Origin: Streptomyces roseoviridis
GTDB taxonomy: Bacteria; Actinomycetota; Actinomycetes; Streptomycetales; Streptomycetaceae
Assembly: GCF_039535235.1 (NCBI RefSeq)
Contig: NZ_BAAAWU010000001.1
Coordinates: 1,550,001-1,614,000 of the forward strand
Length of the DNA: 64,000 nt
Direction: 5' to 3'
Both the position numbers and the translations under genes were made by a program. Positions 45,350 to 57,259 of this stretch are shown piece after piece. Under the pieces are notes generated by a model. That model saw only the letters and a program-made list of their open reading frames with translations. It had not been told where the DNA came from and did not search any database. Positions within the stretch are counted from its first letter, which is position 1; each line of letters opens with the position of its first letter.

Positions 45350-46093
45350 TCACCGCCGGCGAGCGCGGTCGAGGTCGGCGATCTCGACCGCGGTCGCCGT
45401 CGGGGGCCGGCCCGCCTGGACCTGCTGGAGGCGCTTGATCGTGGCGGCGAGGACGTGGCGGGCGTCGGTGGCGTCGCCGGAGGCGTCCTCGACCTCGACC
45501 CGCGCGACGACGGTGCCGGACCGCGTGTATCCGTAGACCGTGCCGCTCGATCCGGTGTGCTGGAGGAAGAGGGACTCCTCGCCGACCGGGGTGGGCGCCT
45601 CGACCGGCGGCGCCGTCTCGCTCCTGTCCGGCATCCGGTCGTACGCCGCCTTCGCGTGCGCGACGGTGTCGAACTGGCACACGTCCAGGTCGATCCCGCG
45701 CGAGACGGTCGAGCCCTGGTAGTCGTAGTCGCCGCGGACGGACCGCTGCCAGCCGGGCGACGCGGGGCCGTCCGACGGGGCGCAGTCGTCGGCCTCGCCC
45801 GGCATGCTCTTGTGCAGGCTGCCGGGGTAGTAGCCCGGGACGACGTCCCCGGCGTCCGGGACCGCCAGGGTGAAGTCGCTCAGGCGGAGCTGCTTGGCCA
45901 GCGGTACGTCGGAGTCGTCCTTGAACGGCTGCGGTTCGCCCGTCGCACCACCCGCGCCACCCCTCGCACCACCCGACGGCTTCCCGGCGTGCGAGGGCGG
46001 CGCCGGGGCCTGCGGGGCCTTGTCCGTCGAGCAGGCGGAGAGGGCGAAACAGGCCACCAGGGCCGAGACCAGGGCTATGTGACTGCGCGTCAT
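45350..46093 (-). CDS. Putative lipoprotein, 247 aa
   Basis: The signal peptide ends in lipobox LSAC (Cys21), followed by a Pro/Ala/Gly-rich tether and a domain of unknown fold. That domain has two likely disulfide-forming Cys (DDCAPSDG, LDVCQFD). A DUF3558-like or sensor role is conceivable but not shown. The ATG overlaps the stop of the ATPase gene (ATGA), so the two are coupled. Its membrane-surface location suggests partner proteins in the regulatory cluster upstream. Confidence 0.7.
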   Translation of the reverse strand: MTRSHIALVSALVACFALSACSTDKAPQAPAPPSHAGKPSGGARGGAGGATGEPQPFKDDSDVPLAKQLRLSDFTLAVPDAGDVVPGYYPGSLHKSMPGEADDCAPSDGPASPGWQRSVRGDYDYQGSTVSRGIDLDVCQFDTVAHAKAAYDRMPDRSETAPPVEAPTPVGEESLFLQHTGSSGTVYGYTRSGTVVARVEVEDASGDATDARHVLAATIKRLQQVQAGRPPTATAVEIADLDRARRR

Positions 46094-46554
46094 TTGATCA
46101 AGACTAGCCCGCCCGGACCCCGTCGGAGGTCGAGTTCCGCGCGGACGGTCTTGCCGACGGGGAGGCGGTCCAGGGTCTCCCAGCGGGAGGCGAGCGCGTC
46201 GACGAGGAGGAGGCCGCGGCCGGCCTCCGAGAGGAGCGACGAAGGGGAGAGGCCGGGGCGGCGTTCGGTGCGGGTGTCGGAGACGTCGACGCGGAGCCGG
46301 CGCTCCGGCTCGTACGCGAGGGCCAGCTCGAAGTCCCGGCCGGGGACGCGGCCGTGGGTGACGGCGTTCGCGGCGAGTTCGGCGACGATCTGGGCGGCGG
46401 CGTCGGAGACGGCGGTGCCGTGGGCGAGGCCCCAGCGGTCGAGCTGGTGGAGCGCGAGCCGGCGGGCGAGGCGGGCGCCGCGCGGGGTGGAGCTGAAGCG
46501 CTGGGTGAACACACGTACGGTAACCGGCTCTTGGCGGGTCTGCGAGGGGGTCAT
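46090..46554 (-). CDS. Anti-sigma-factor-like ATP-binding protein (HATPase_c)
   Basis: This 154-residue GHKL-fold protein of the SpoIIAB/RsbW-like class is abundant in Streptomyces. The N-box ELAANAVTHG and the G-boxes (DVSDTRT, GRGLLLVDAL) are visible. No receiver or kinase domain is present. It is divergent from an XRE regulator across a 129-base region with an inverted repeat, the classic abaA/whiJ-type arrangement. It likely modulates a regulator or sigma factor. Confidence 0.85.
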   Translation of the reverse strand: MTPSQTRQEPVTVRVFTQRFSSTPRGARLARRLALHQLDRWGLAHGTAVSDAAAQIVAELAANAVTHGRVPGRDFELALAYEPERRLRVDVSDTRTERRPGLSPSSLLSEAGRGLLLVDALASRWETLDRLPVGKTVRAELDLRRGPGGLVLIK

Positions 46555-46600
46555 GGGGCCAATGTGGCGCCGTGCGGGGCGGTCTCCCAGGTCAGAAACT

Positions 46601-46621
46601 CGTACGCTGCGTAAGCGTACG
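46601..46621. promoter_or_regulatory. Operator-like inverted repeat between ATPase and XRE genes
   Basis: CGTACGCT (46601-46608) and AGCGTACG (46614-46621) are perfect 8-base arms around GCGTA. GGTACG follows closely, adding a further half site. Its place in the divergent region, 62 bases before the XRE start, suggests autoregulation by the XRE protein. Confidence 0.6.
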
Positions 46622-46683
46622 GGTACGAAGTGTGGACAGTACTCATCACGGCCCGTGACCATACGGGGTGGGAGGTGTGCGTG

Positions 46684-47511
46684 ATGACGACGGACGACAA
46701 CGCGGAGCCTGAGACCTCGGACAGCCTGAAGACCTTCGGGGAGGTGCTCAAGGCGTTCCGCAAGCGGGCGCGGCTCACCCAGGAGGAGTTCGCGCCGCAG
46801 GTGGGCTACTCGGTGGAGACGGTCTCCTCCGTGGAGCAGGGCCGGCGGTTTCCCTCGCCGAAGCTCGTGGACAAGTCGGAGGAGGTCCTCGACGGGTTCG
46901 GGGCGATCAAGGGGGCGGCGAAGCACCTGTCGCGGGAACCGGGGCTCGCGAACTGGTTCCGGCGGTGGGCGGCGCTGGAGAGGAACGCGCTGTGCCTCTA
47001 CACGTACGAGAGCCGGTTGATTCCCGGTCTGCTCCAGATCGAGCCGTACGCGCGGACGCTCTTCGAGGAGCAGTTGCCGCCGATGGGCGACGCCGAGATC
47101 GAGGAGAACCTCGTCGCGCGCATGAAGCGGCAGAAACTCCTCACGGAGCGGCCCAACACCTCGTACAGCTTCATCATCGAGGAGCACGTGCTGCGGAGGG
47201 AGACGGGCGGACCGGAGGTGCACCGGGCGCAGATCGAGCACATCCTGCGGATGTCCGAGCAGCGCAACATCGAGATCCAGGTGATGCCGCTGAGCCGCGC
47301 GCACCATGCGGGACTCGATGGGTCGATGCGGTTACTGGAGACGCCCGAGAACCGCTGGTACGCCTACGCCGAAGGCCAGGAGAGCGGCGTGCTGATCTCG
47401 GACTCCAAAGTCGTCGGCATCCTCCAGATGCGGTATGCCAGGATGCGGTCACAGGCTCTTACCCTGGAAGACTCCGCGAGCCTGTTGCGGCAGATGCGAG
47501 GAGCGACATGA
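46684..47511 (+). CDS. WhiJ-like XRE regulator with DUF5753
   Basis: This 275-residue DNA-binding protein has an HTH (FGEVLKAFRKRARLTQEEFA, then YSVETVSSVEQGRRFPS) in its first 75 residues. The DUF5753 domain follows (ESRLIPGLLQIEPYARTLF, RQKLLTERPNTSYSFIIEEH, RNIEIQVMPLSRAHHAGLDG). Such proteins pair with DUF397 partners in developmental and antibiotic regulation in Streptomyces. GGGAGG lies eight bases before ATG 46684; GTG 46681 is less well spaced. The stop overlaps the DUF397 ATG. Confidence 0.92.
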   Translation: MTTDDNAEPETSDSLKTFGEVLKAFRKRARLTQEEFAPQVGYSVETVSSVEQGRRFPSPKLVDKSEEVLDGFGAIKGAAKHLSREPGLANWFRRWAALERNALCLYTYESRLIPGLLQIEPYARTLFEEQLPPMGDAEIEENLVARMKRQKLLTERPNTSYSFIIEEHVLRRETGGPEVHRAQIEHILRMSEQRNIEIQVMPLSRAHHAGLDGSMRLLETPENRWYAYAEGQESGVLISDSKVVGILQMRYARMRSQALTLEDSASLLRQMRGAT

Positions 47512-47753
47512 GCACCACAGACCTGGCCTGGTTCAAGAGCAGCTACAGCAGCGGCGGAAGCGGTGACTGCGTCGAAGTGGCGCTCGCCTGGCGCAAGTCG
47601 ACGTACAGCGGCGGTTCCGGCGACGACTGCGTCGAGGTCGCCGCCTGCCCCGGCACCGTCCACGTCCGTGACTCCAAGCGGCCCGAGGACGCGCAGCTCG
47701 CCCTCGCGCCCGCCGCCTGGGGCGCGTTCGTGGCCGGGTGCGAGCGCCTGTAA
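47508..47753 (+). CDS. DUF397 protein with a duplicated core motif
   Basis: This 81-residue small partner protein of WhiJ-like regulators is predicted to be cytoplasmic. Its core motif is present twice: LAWFKSSYSSGGSGDCVEVA then LAWRKSTYSGGSGDDCVEVA. VHVRDSKRPEDAQLALAPAA and a WGAFVAG helix follow. Most members have one copy, so this is an in-frame duplication. It is coupled to the XRE gene by ATGA overlap, and its TAA shares one base with the SDR start. Confidence 0.9.
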   Translation: MSTTDLAWFKSSYSSGGSGDCVEVALAWRKSTYSGGSGDDCVEVAACPGTVHVRDSKRPEDAQLALAPAAWGAFVAGCERL

Positions 47754-48523
47754 TGGCCTATCTGGACGACCTGTTCTCCCTCTCCGGCCGCACCGCCCTC
47801 GTCACCGGCGGCAGTTCCGGGATCGGCAAGGCCATCGCCCGCGCGCTCGCCCGCGCCGGGGCGTCCGTGGTGATCGTGGCGCGGCGCGAGGCCGAGCGGA
47901 AGGCCGCCGTCGACGAGCTGACCGCCGCCGGTGCCGAGGCCGGCGGGGTGAGCGGGGACCTCTCCACCCGTGAGGGCATACGGGCCGCGGCCGAGGCGGC
48001 CGCCGCCGTGTACGGGGAGCCGGACATCCTGGTCAACTCGGCCGGGATCAACCTGCGTCCGCCGCTGTCGGAGCTCACCGAGGACGTGTGGGACCGGACG
48101 ATGGCCGTGAACCTGGAGGCGCCGTTCCTCCTCGGCCAGCGCTTCGGGCCGGGGATGGCCGAGCGGGGCTTCGGGCGGATCATCCACGTCACCTCGCAGC
48201 AGGCGCACCGGGCGTTCGTGCAGTCCGGTGCGTACGGGGTGTCGAAGGGCGCCCTCGAGTCGCTGGCGCGTTCGCAGGCGGAGGCGTGGTCGCCGTACGG
48301 GGTCACCGTGAACACCCTGGTCCCGGGCTTCGTGATGACCCCGCTGAACGTGCGTCTCTCCTCCGACCCGGCGCGGGTCGCGGAGCTGGCCGCCCGCACG
48401 ATGACCGGGCGGAACGGGCTCGCCGAGGACTTCGAGGGGGCGGCCGTCTTCCTGGCGAGCCGGGCCTCCGCGTACGTCACGGGGCAGGCGATCTTCGTGG
48501 ACGGCGGCCTGTCCGTCCACTGA
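47753..48523 (+). CDS. Short-chain dehydrogenase/reductase
   Basis: This 256-residue classical SDR has TGGSSGIGKAIARAL (cofactor Gly motif), VNSAGIN, the Ser in HVTSQQAH and YGVSKGA (catalytic Tyr/Lys). The ARRE pattern after the second strand (VIVARREAERK) favours NADP(H). The C-terminus FVDGGLSVH is typical. It is coupled with the DUF397 gene by a one-base overlap, which is unusual for an enzyme gene and may mean joint regulation. The substrate is unknown. Confidence 0.9.
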   Translation: MAYLDDLFSLSGRTALVTGGSSGIGKAIARALARAGASVVIVARREAERKAAVDELTAAGAEAGGVSGDLSTREGIRAAAEAAAAVYGEPDILVNSAGINLRPPLSELTEDVWDRTMAVNLEAPFLLGQRFGPGMAERGFGRIIHVTSQQAHRAFVQSGAYGVSKGALESLARSQAEAWSPYGVTVNTLVPGFVMTPLNVRLSSDPARVAELAARTMTGRNGLAEDFEGAAVFLASRASAYVTGQAIFVDGGLSVH

Positions 48524-48532
48524 GGGCGCCCG

Positions 48533-48697
48533 CTACGGCCGCGGCTCCTCCTCCTGGCGGGGCAGCGCCGCGGCCAGCCGGGTCTTCAGCTCGGCGTTCT
48601 CGGCCTCCAGGGCGTGGATCCGCTTCCGGGCGAAGTAGAGCTCGACCACGGCGTCCTGGAACTCGCCGACCAGCTCTTCGGGCGTGAGCTGCACCAT
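48533..48697 (-). CDS. Small coiled-coil protein, 54 aa
   Basis: This tiny protein carries a heptad-like helix (ELYFARKRIHALEAENAELK, then TRLAAALPRQ) suggesting a coiled-coil dimer. The start follows GGGAGGAGA, an excellent ribosome site. It converges with the SDR and has the same orientation as the downstream secreted and kinase genes. Function is unknown. Confidence 0.7.
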   Translation of the reverse strand: MVQLTPEELVGEFQDAVVELYFARKRIHALEAENAELKTRLAAALPRQEEEPRP

Positions 48698-48714
48698 CGT
48701 TTCTCCTCCCTCCC

Positions 48715-49467
48715 CTAGACCAGGGCGATCCGGCGGGGCGTGCCGCCGCTCTCGCGCCACCACAGGTCGCCGTCCTGGGAGTAGAGGACGCCGCCGCCCG
48801 TGGCCGAGACGGTCCCGGTGGGCGGTGTCGTCACGTTCCCGATCTCGACGGTGCCCTCCACGAGGAGACCCGGCTTGTCCGTGCGCTGCACGATGTGGAC
48901 CTGGGCGCGCGGGTTGGCGCCGCGGTCGATGCCGATGCCGATGAGGCCGTTGCCCTCGACGGTGAGGTCCTCGCGGCCGTCGTTGTTGCGCAGGACCAGC
49001 AGGGCGCCGGAGGTCGGGCCCTGGGTCGCCGTGACGAAGATGCCCTGGGAGGCGGTGCCCTTGGTCTGGAGGTCGATGGAGAGGGCGGAGGCGCCGTGGT
49101 CGGAGCCGTCGGCGTAGCCGACGTGAGCGATCTTGAGGGTGCCGCGGTCGGCCTCCACGCCCTTCAGGTACATGGCCGAGGTGACGGGGTTCTTGGAGAC
49201 GACGTTGAGGGCGGAGCCGGGGCCCTCGGTCGCCTCCAGGACGACGGTCGCCCCGTTGCCGGTGGTGTTGGTCGACTTGACGTACAGCCCCTCGCCGGGC
49301 GCCGCCGCGTAGTAGCGCGGTGCGGTGACCTGGCCCTGGGCGACCACGGGGCCGGTGAAGGTCGTGGTCTCCCCCGCCGCCTCGGCCTCCGTCGCCGTCG
49401 CTCCGACGGCGACGGTCACGGCCCCGGCCGTGAACCCGCCCATGAACAGCCTTCTCGTGACGGCCAT
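48715..49467 (-). CDS. Tat-exported hyaluronidase-like/phage-tail-type protein
   Basis: This 250-residue protein has a twin-arginine signal (AVTRRLFMGGFTAGAVTVAV). The mature region (GLYVKSTNTTGNGATVVLEA, SAMYLKGVEADRGTLKIAHV, ALSIDLQTKGTASQGIFVTA) has the repeating beta-strand look of phage HylP-type tail-fibre lyases, which many Streptomyces annotations call hyaluronoglucosaminidase. The enzymatic role is unproven. The ATG follows GAGGGGCGGG. It may be a surface beta-solenoid. Confidence 0.6.
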   Translation of the reverse strand: MAVTRRLFMGGFTAGAVTVAVGATATEAEAAGETTTFTGPVVAQGQVTAPRYYAAAPGEGLYVKSTNTTGNGATVVLEATEGPGSALNVVSKNPVTSAMYLKGVEADRGTLKIAHVGYADGSDHGASALSIDLQTKGTASQGIFVTATQGPTSGALLVLRNNDGREDLTVEGNGLIGIGIDRGANPRAQVHIVQRTDKPGLLVEGTVEIGNVTTPPTGTVSATGGGVLYSQDGDLWWRESGGTPRRIALV

Positions 49468-49487
49468 GTGCCCGCCCCTCCTCGTGA

Positions 49488-51557
49488 TCATTCGCTTACT
49501 TCCTTCAGCTCTGCCACCCAGTGGACGGCCTCGGCCCAGGGTGTGTCGGCGCCGCGGAGGGGACCGGAGGACAGCTTCCGTCTTCCCTTGTCCTCGCTCG
49601 CCCAGAACGTCAAAGAGGGGGCGCTTCTGGAGCAGCCCGACGGCTGCTTGCTGTCGGCGAGCTCCGCGGGCGTGGTGCGGAGCCGGGTCGGCTCCTGGGA
49701 GAACACCTCCGCCTTGTACGTGCACCTCTCGCCGACCGCGCTGATGGAGACGAGACGAATGTCGCGTTTCGCCGCCCCCTGACCCATCGTGACGTCGAAG
49801 CGGTAGGTGCCGTCCGCCGCCCGACCGCTCCACGAGCCCCGGAACTTCTCCGGCAGCGCGCCCGTGGCGGGCGGCGCCTTCTCGAACAGGGCAGGTTCGT
49901 AGGAGGTCTGTCCGTCATTGTGGCGGTCGTAGAAGCTCGGGTCGTCTTCCCACTCGAACGCACCGTTCCACGAGGCGACGAACGCCCCGTTACCGTCCGG
50001 GCGGGACGAGCTGTAGTCCTCGGTGGTGTCTTCGCACCGTTCCGCCTCGGACTGGGGGCTTGCTCTCTTCAGCCGGCTCGAGCCGAGCTTGATCGCGTCG
50101 CTTCTGGAGGCGGTGATGCTGCTTTCCCAGACGCACAGCCGCACCTCGTTGAGCAGGGAGTACTGGACGGTGCCCGTCGCGTCGACGAGCAGGCGTGCGA
50201 GCGCCCCCTCCGCGCGCAGGTCGCCCTTGCTCAGTCGCGCCTCCCAGCTCCCCTGCAACGCCTTCGGAGCACTCGGCGAAGGCGGTTCCCCCGCCCCGCC
50301 CTGCCACGGGCGGAGCGCGAGCAGGCCGCCGACGGTGACGAGCACCACGACGGCTGCCGTTCCCGCCACGACGGCCGGGCGACGCCGCCGTTCCGGGGTC
50401 TGCGCCGACAGGTGCGAGCGTGCCGTCTCGTCGTGCCCCGGCCCCACCGTGGGCGCCTGCGCGAGCAGCTCCGACGGGGACGCGGCAGGCGCCTGCACGG
50501 GCTGATGCCCGGGGGGCGCCTGCACGGGCTGAGGCGTGGCGGGCGCCTGCACGGGCTGAGGTGCGGCGGGCGCGGGTACGGGCCGGGGGGTCGGCACAGG
50601 CCGGGCAGGTGCCGGCGGAGTCGGAACCTGACCCGGCACGAGGGCCGTGTGCGGCCGCAGCGGATCGAAGTCCAGCAACTGTGCCGCGTGCCGCCCCAGT
50701 CGGCCGAGCAGCGCGCCCGGCAGCCATTCGTCGGCGACCTCTGTGGTGGTGCGGGCGGCGATCTGCTCCGGTGTGGGCCGTTGGGCCGGGTCTTTCCGCA
50801 GGCATTCCCGTACGAGTCCGAGGAGCGCCTCCGGCACCCCGTCGAGGTCGGGCTCCTCCTCGGCGACCCGGAACAACTGGGCGTGCAGCCCGATGCCGCT
50901 CACTCCGAAGGGCTGGCGTCCCGTGGCGGCGTAGGCGAGGACGGAACCCAGGCAGAACACGTCGGAAGCGGCGGTGACGTGGAGCCCGCGCACCTGCTCC
51001 GGCGACATGAAGCCGGGCGATCCGATCACCATGCCCGTGCGGGTCTGCAGGCTGTCCCCGCTGACGCCGTCCAGCGCCCGGGCGATACCGAAGTCGATGA
51101 CCCGGGGCCCGTCCACGGTGACCAGGACGTTGGACGGCTTGAGGTCGCGGTGGACGAGGCCCGCCTCGTGGATGCCCTGCAGGGCGAGCGCGAGCCGGTT
51201 GGCCAGGACCCGCACCGAGTGCTCGGGCAACGGCCCGTGCTGCTCGGCCACGACGGCGTGCAGGTCGGGTCCGGGAACGTACTGGGTCGCGACCCAGGGC
51301 GTCTCCGCGTCCGTGTCCGCGTCGAGCACGGCCGCGGTCCAGGCCCCGCCGACCCGCTTCGCGGCGGTGACCTCGCGCGCGAACCGCGCGCGGAATTCGG
51401 CGTGCTGGGCGAACTCGGTCTGCACGACCTTGACCGCGACCGTGCGCCCGCCTTCGGAGCGGGCGAGGTAGACGCGGCCCATGCCGCCGGCGCCCAAGCG
51501 GGCGATGAGGCGGTAGGGGCCTATGTGCGACGGGTCTTCGGCGGTCAGCTGGTCCAC
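49488..51557 (-). CDS. Membrane-anchored Ser/Thr protein kinase (PknB type)
   Basis: This 689-residue kinase has an N-terminal domain with GAGGMGRVYLA, VAVKVV (ATP Lys), HRDLKPSNVL (catalytic Asp), VIDFGIA (DFG) and the SPGFMSPEQV activation loop. A Pro/Gln-rich linker follows with APQPVQAPATPQPVQAP repeats. One transmembrane segment (VVAGTAAVVVLVTVGGLLAL) comes near residue 400, then an extracellular domain of about 270 residues. The external domain has no PASTA repeats and several Cys. Its ligand is unknown. The FHA protein at 31839 could be a downstream reader. Confidence 0.92.
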   Translation of the reverse strand: MDQLTAEDPSHIGPYRLIARLGAGGMGRVYLARSEGGRTVAVKVVQTEFAQHAEFRARFAREVTAAKRVGGAWTAAVLDADTDAETPWVATQYVPGPDLHAVVAEQHGPLPEHSVRVLANRLALALQGIHEAGLVHRDLKPSNVLVTVDGPRVIDFGIARALDGVSGDSLQTRTGMVIGSPGFMSPEQVRGLHVTAASDVFCLGSVLAYAATGRQPFGVSGIGLHAQLFRVAEEEPDLDGVPEALLGLVRECLRKDPAQRPTPEQIAARTTTEVADEWLPGALLGRLGRHAAQLLDFDPLRPHTALVPGQVPTPPAPARPVPTPRPVPAPAAPQPVQAPATPQPVQAPPGHQPVQAPAASPSELLAQAPTVGPGHDETARSHLSAQTPERRRRPAVVAGTAAVVVLVTVGGLLALRPWQGGAGEPPSPSAPKALQGSWEARLSKGDLRAEGALARLLVDATGTVQYSLLNEVRLCVWESSITASRSDAIKLGSSRLKRASPQSEAERCEDTTEDYSSSRPDGNGAFVASWNGAFEWEDDPSFYDRHNDGQTSYEPALFEKAPPATGALPEKFRGSWSGRAADGTYRFDVTMGQGAAKRDIRLVSISAVGERCTYKAEVFSQEPTRLRTTPAELADSKQPSGCSRSAPSLTFWASEDKGRRKLSSGPLRGADTPWAEAVHWVAELKEVSE

Positions 51558-51663
51558 GGGGAAGGAGACTAGTCCAACCGCCCCACAGCGAGGGGCCGGT
51601 TCTCAGGCCCTGGCGCGCCGTATGCGCAGGTGGCCGTCGCGGGAGAAGGCGGGCGGAACGCGA

Positions 51664-51705
51664 CGTCGGCCTCCACGCCCCCCCCGGGGGGTGTGGAGGC
51701 CGACG
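51664..51705. terminator. Long hairpin between katG and the kinase gene
   Basis: CGTCGGCCTCCAC (51664-51676) pairs perfectly with GTGGAGGCCGACG (51693-51705), and an inner C8/G6 run extends the stem. It begins 16 bases after the katG stop (minus strand), so it probably ends the katG message. There is no U-tract. Confidence 0.75.
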
Positions 51706-51721
51706 CGGTGTTACGGCAAGG

Positions 51722-54730
<3,009 letters not shown>

Positions 54731-54745
<15 letters not shown>

Positions 54746-55138
54746 CTCCAGCCGCAGTGAGATCGAGTTGATGCAGTAGCGCTGGTCCGTCGGGGTGGGG
54801 TAGCCCTCGCCCTCGAAGACATGGCCCAGGTGGGAGCCGCAGCGGGCGCAGCGGACCTCGGTGCGGACCATGCCGTGGGAGGTGTCGGTGACCAGTTCGA
54901 CCGCGTCGCTGTCCTTCGGGTCGTAGAAGGACGGCCAGCCGCAGTGCGACTCGAACTTCTCGTTCGAGGTGAAGAGCTCCGCTCCGCAGGCGCGGCAGGA
55001 GTAGACGCCCTTCGTCTTCGTGTCCGTGTACTCACCGCGGAAGGCGGGTTCGGTGCCGGCCTGCCGGAGCACCTGGTACTCCGCCGGGGTCAGTTCGGCC
55101 CGCCATTCCTCGTCGGTCTTCTCGACCTCGTACGCCAT
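54731..55138 (-). CDS. msrB: Peptide methionine-R-sulfoxide reductase MsrB
   Basis: This 135-residue cytosolic repair enzyme has zinc Cys pairs CRACG and CARCG. The catalytic Cys is in RYCINSISL near the end, and the active-site blocks are FESHCGWPSFYD and GSHLGHVF. It reduces methionine-R-sulfoxide in oxidised proteins. The start ATG 55138 follows GGGAGCGAG. It is 19 bases downstream of murC and probably cotranscribed with it, an unusual partner, but consistent with a stress-repair neighbourhood. Confidence 0.95.
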
Positions 55139-55157
55139 GAGCTCGCTCCCTGCTTCC

Positions 55158-56567
<1,410 letters not shown>

Positions 56568-56634
56568 GCGGTTCTCTCCCCGGAGTACGTGCGGATGCTG
56601 CGGCGAACTGTCGCGGTCCAGCCTAGTGGCTGGG

Positions 56635-56670
56635 GGCGGCCGGCCCGGGCGGGCGCCCGGGCCGGCCGCC
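56635..56670 (-). terminator. Hairpin terminator upstream of murC
   Basis: GGCGGCCGGCCCGGGC and GCCCGGGCCGGCCGCC form a perfect 16-bp stem with a GGGC loop. It lies 10 bases past the stop of the stress-type gene at 56680 (minus strand), so it ends that transcript before murC. Confidence 0.8.
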
Positions 56671-56679
56671 GCGGAGCGG

Positions 56680-57153
56680 TTACTCCTCGCTGTGCGCGAA
56701 CAGCTTCAGGACCGGGACGCCGACCTTGTGGCGGGCCCGGGACGCCCAGTCGCGGTGGAAGAACTCCTCCACGTAGTGCGGGGCGGTCAGCACGATCACC
56801 TCGTCGGCGTTCACCTCGTCGACCACGGACTTCATCTTGTCCAGGGGGTGGTCCTCGACCACCTGTCCGACCGCCTCGCAGCCGGCGTCTCTCAGCGCCT
56901 GGAGGGAGCGTTCCAGTGCCTGCTCGGCCAGCGGCCGGGCCTCCTCGCCCTCCGGCTTCTCGCCCTCGCGGGCCGCTTCCTTCAGTTCGCCCAGGGCGAC
57001 GTCGTCGATGGCGCGCAGCAGTACATCGGCCTGGTCACCGCGCGGCTGCATCAGAACGATGAAGGAAACGCCCTCGTCGCCGTGCAGGGTGGTGACGAAA
57101 TCCACGTCGACGGACGTCAGGGGCTTCTCGATCATCAGAACGCTTGTGAACAC
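56680..57153 (-). CDS. Conserved actinobacterial protein, often mislabelled indole-3-glycerol phosphate synthase
   Basis: This 157-residue protein has a universal-stress-like pattern: LTSVDVDFVTTLHGDEGVSF, an Arg/Asp/Ala helix, EAVGQVVEDHPLDKMKSVVD, VIVLTAPHYVEEFF, and RHKVGVPVLKLFAH. It has no TrpC barrel, so the common label is doubtful. The start GTG 57153 has AAGGG nine bases upstream. ATG 57135 is alternative. A nucleotide-binding stress role is inferred from the fold pattern. Confidence 0.7.
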   Translation of the reverse strand: MFTSVLMIEKPLTSVDVDFVTTLHGDEGVSFIVLMQPRGDQADVLLRAIDDVALGELKEAAREGEKPEGEEARPLAEQALERSLQALRDAGCEAVGQVVEDHPLDKMKSVVDEVNADEVIVLTAPHYVEEFFHRDWASRARHKVGVPVLKLFAHSEE

Positions 57154-57234
57154 CTCAGGAGCCCTTCTGCGGAAACCATCCTTCCCCGTGCCCGCACGGG
57201 GATTGCGAGAGTGATTGTGCCCAGCTGACGCTAA

Positions 57235-57253
57235 GCGGAACGACAAATTCCGC
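57235..57253 (-). terminator. Hairpin after the RibD-like gene
   Basis: GCGGAA and TTCCGC flank CGACAAA, six bases past the RibD-like stop on the minus strand. A second hairpin CCCCGTG-CCCG-CACGGGG (57184-57201) lies further on, before the stress-type gene. Confidence 0.55.
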
Positions 57254-57259
57254 CGATTG

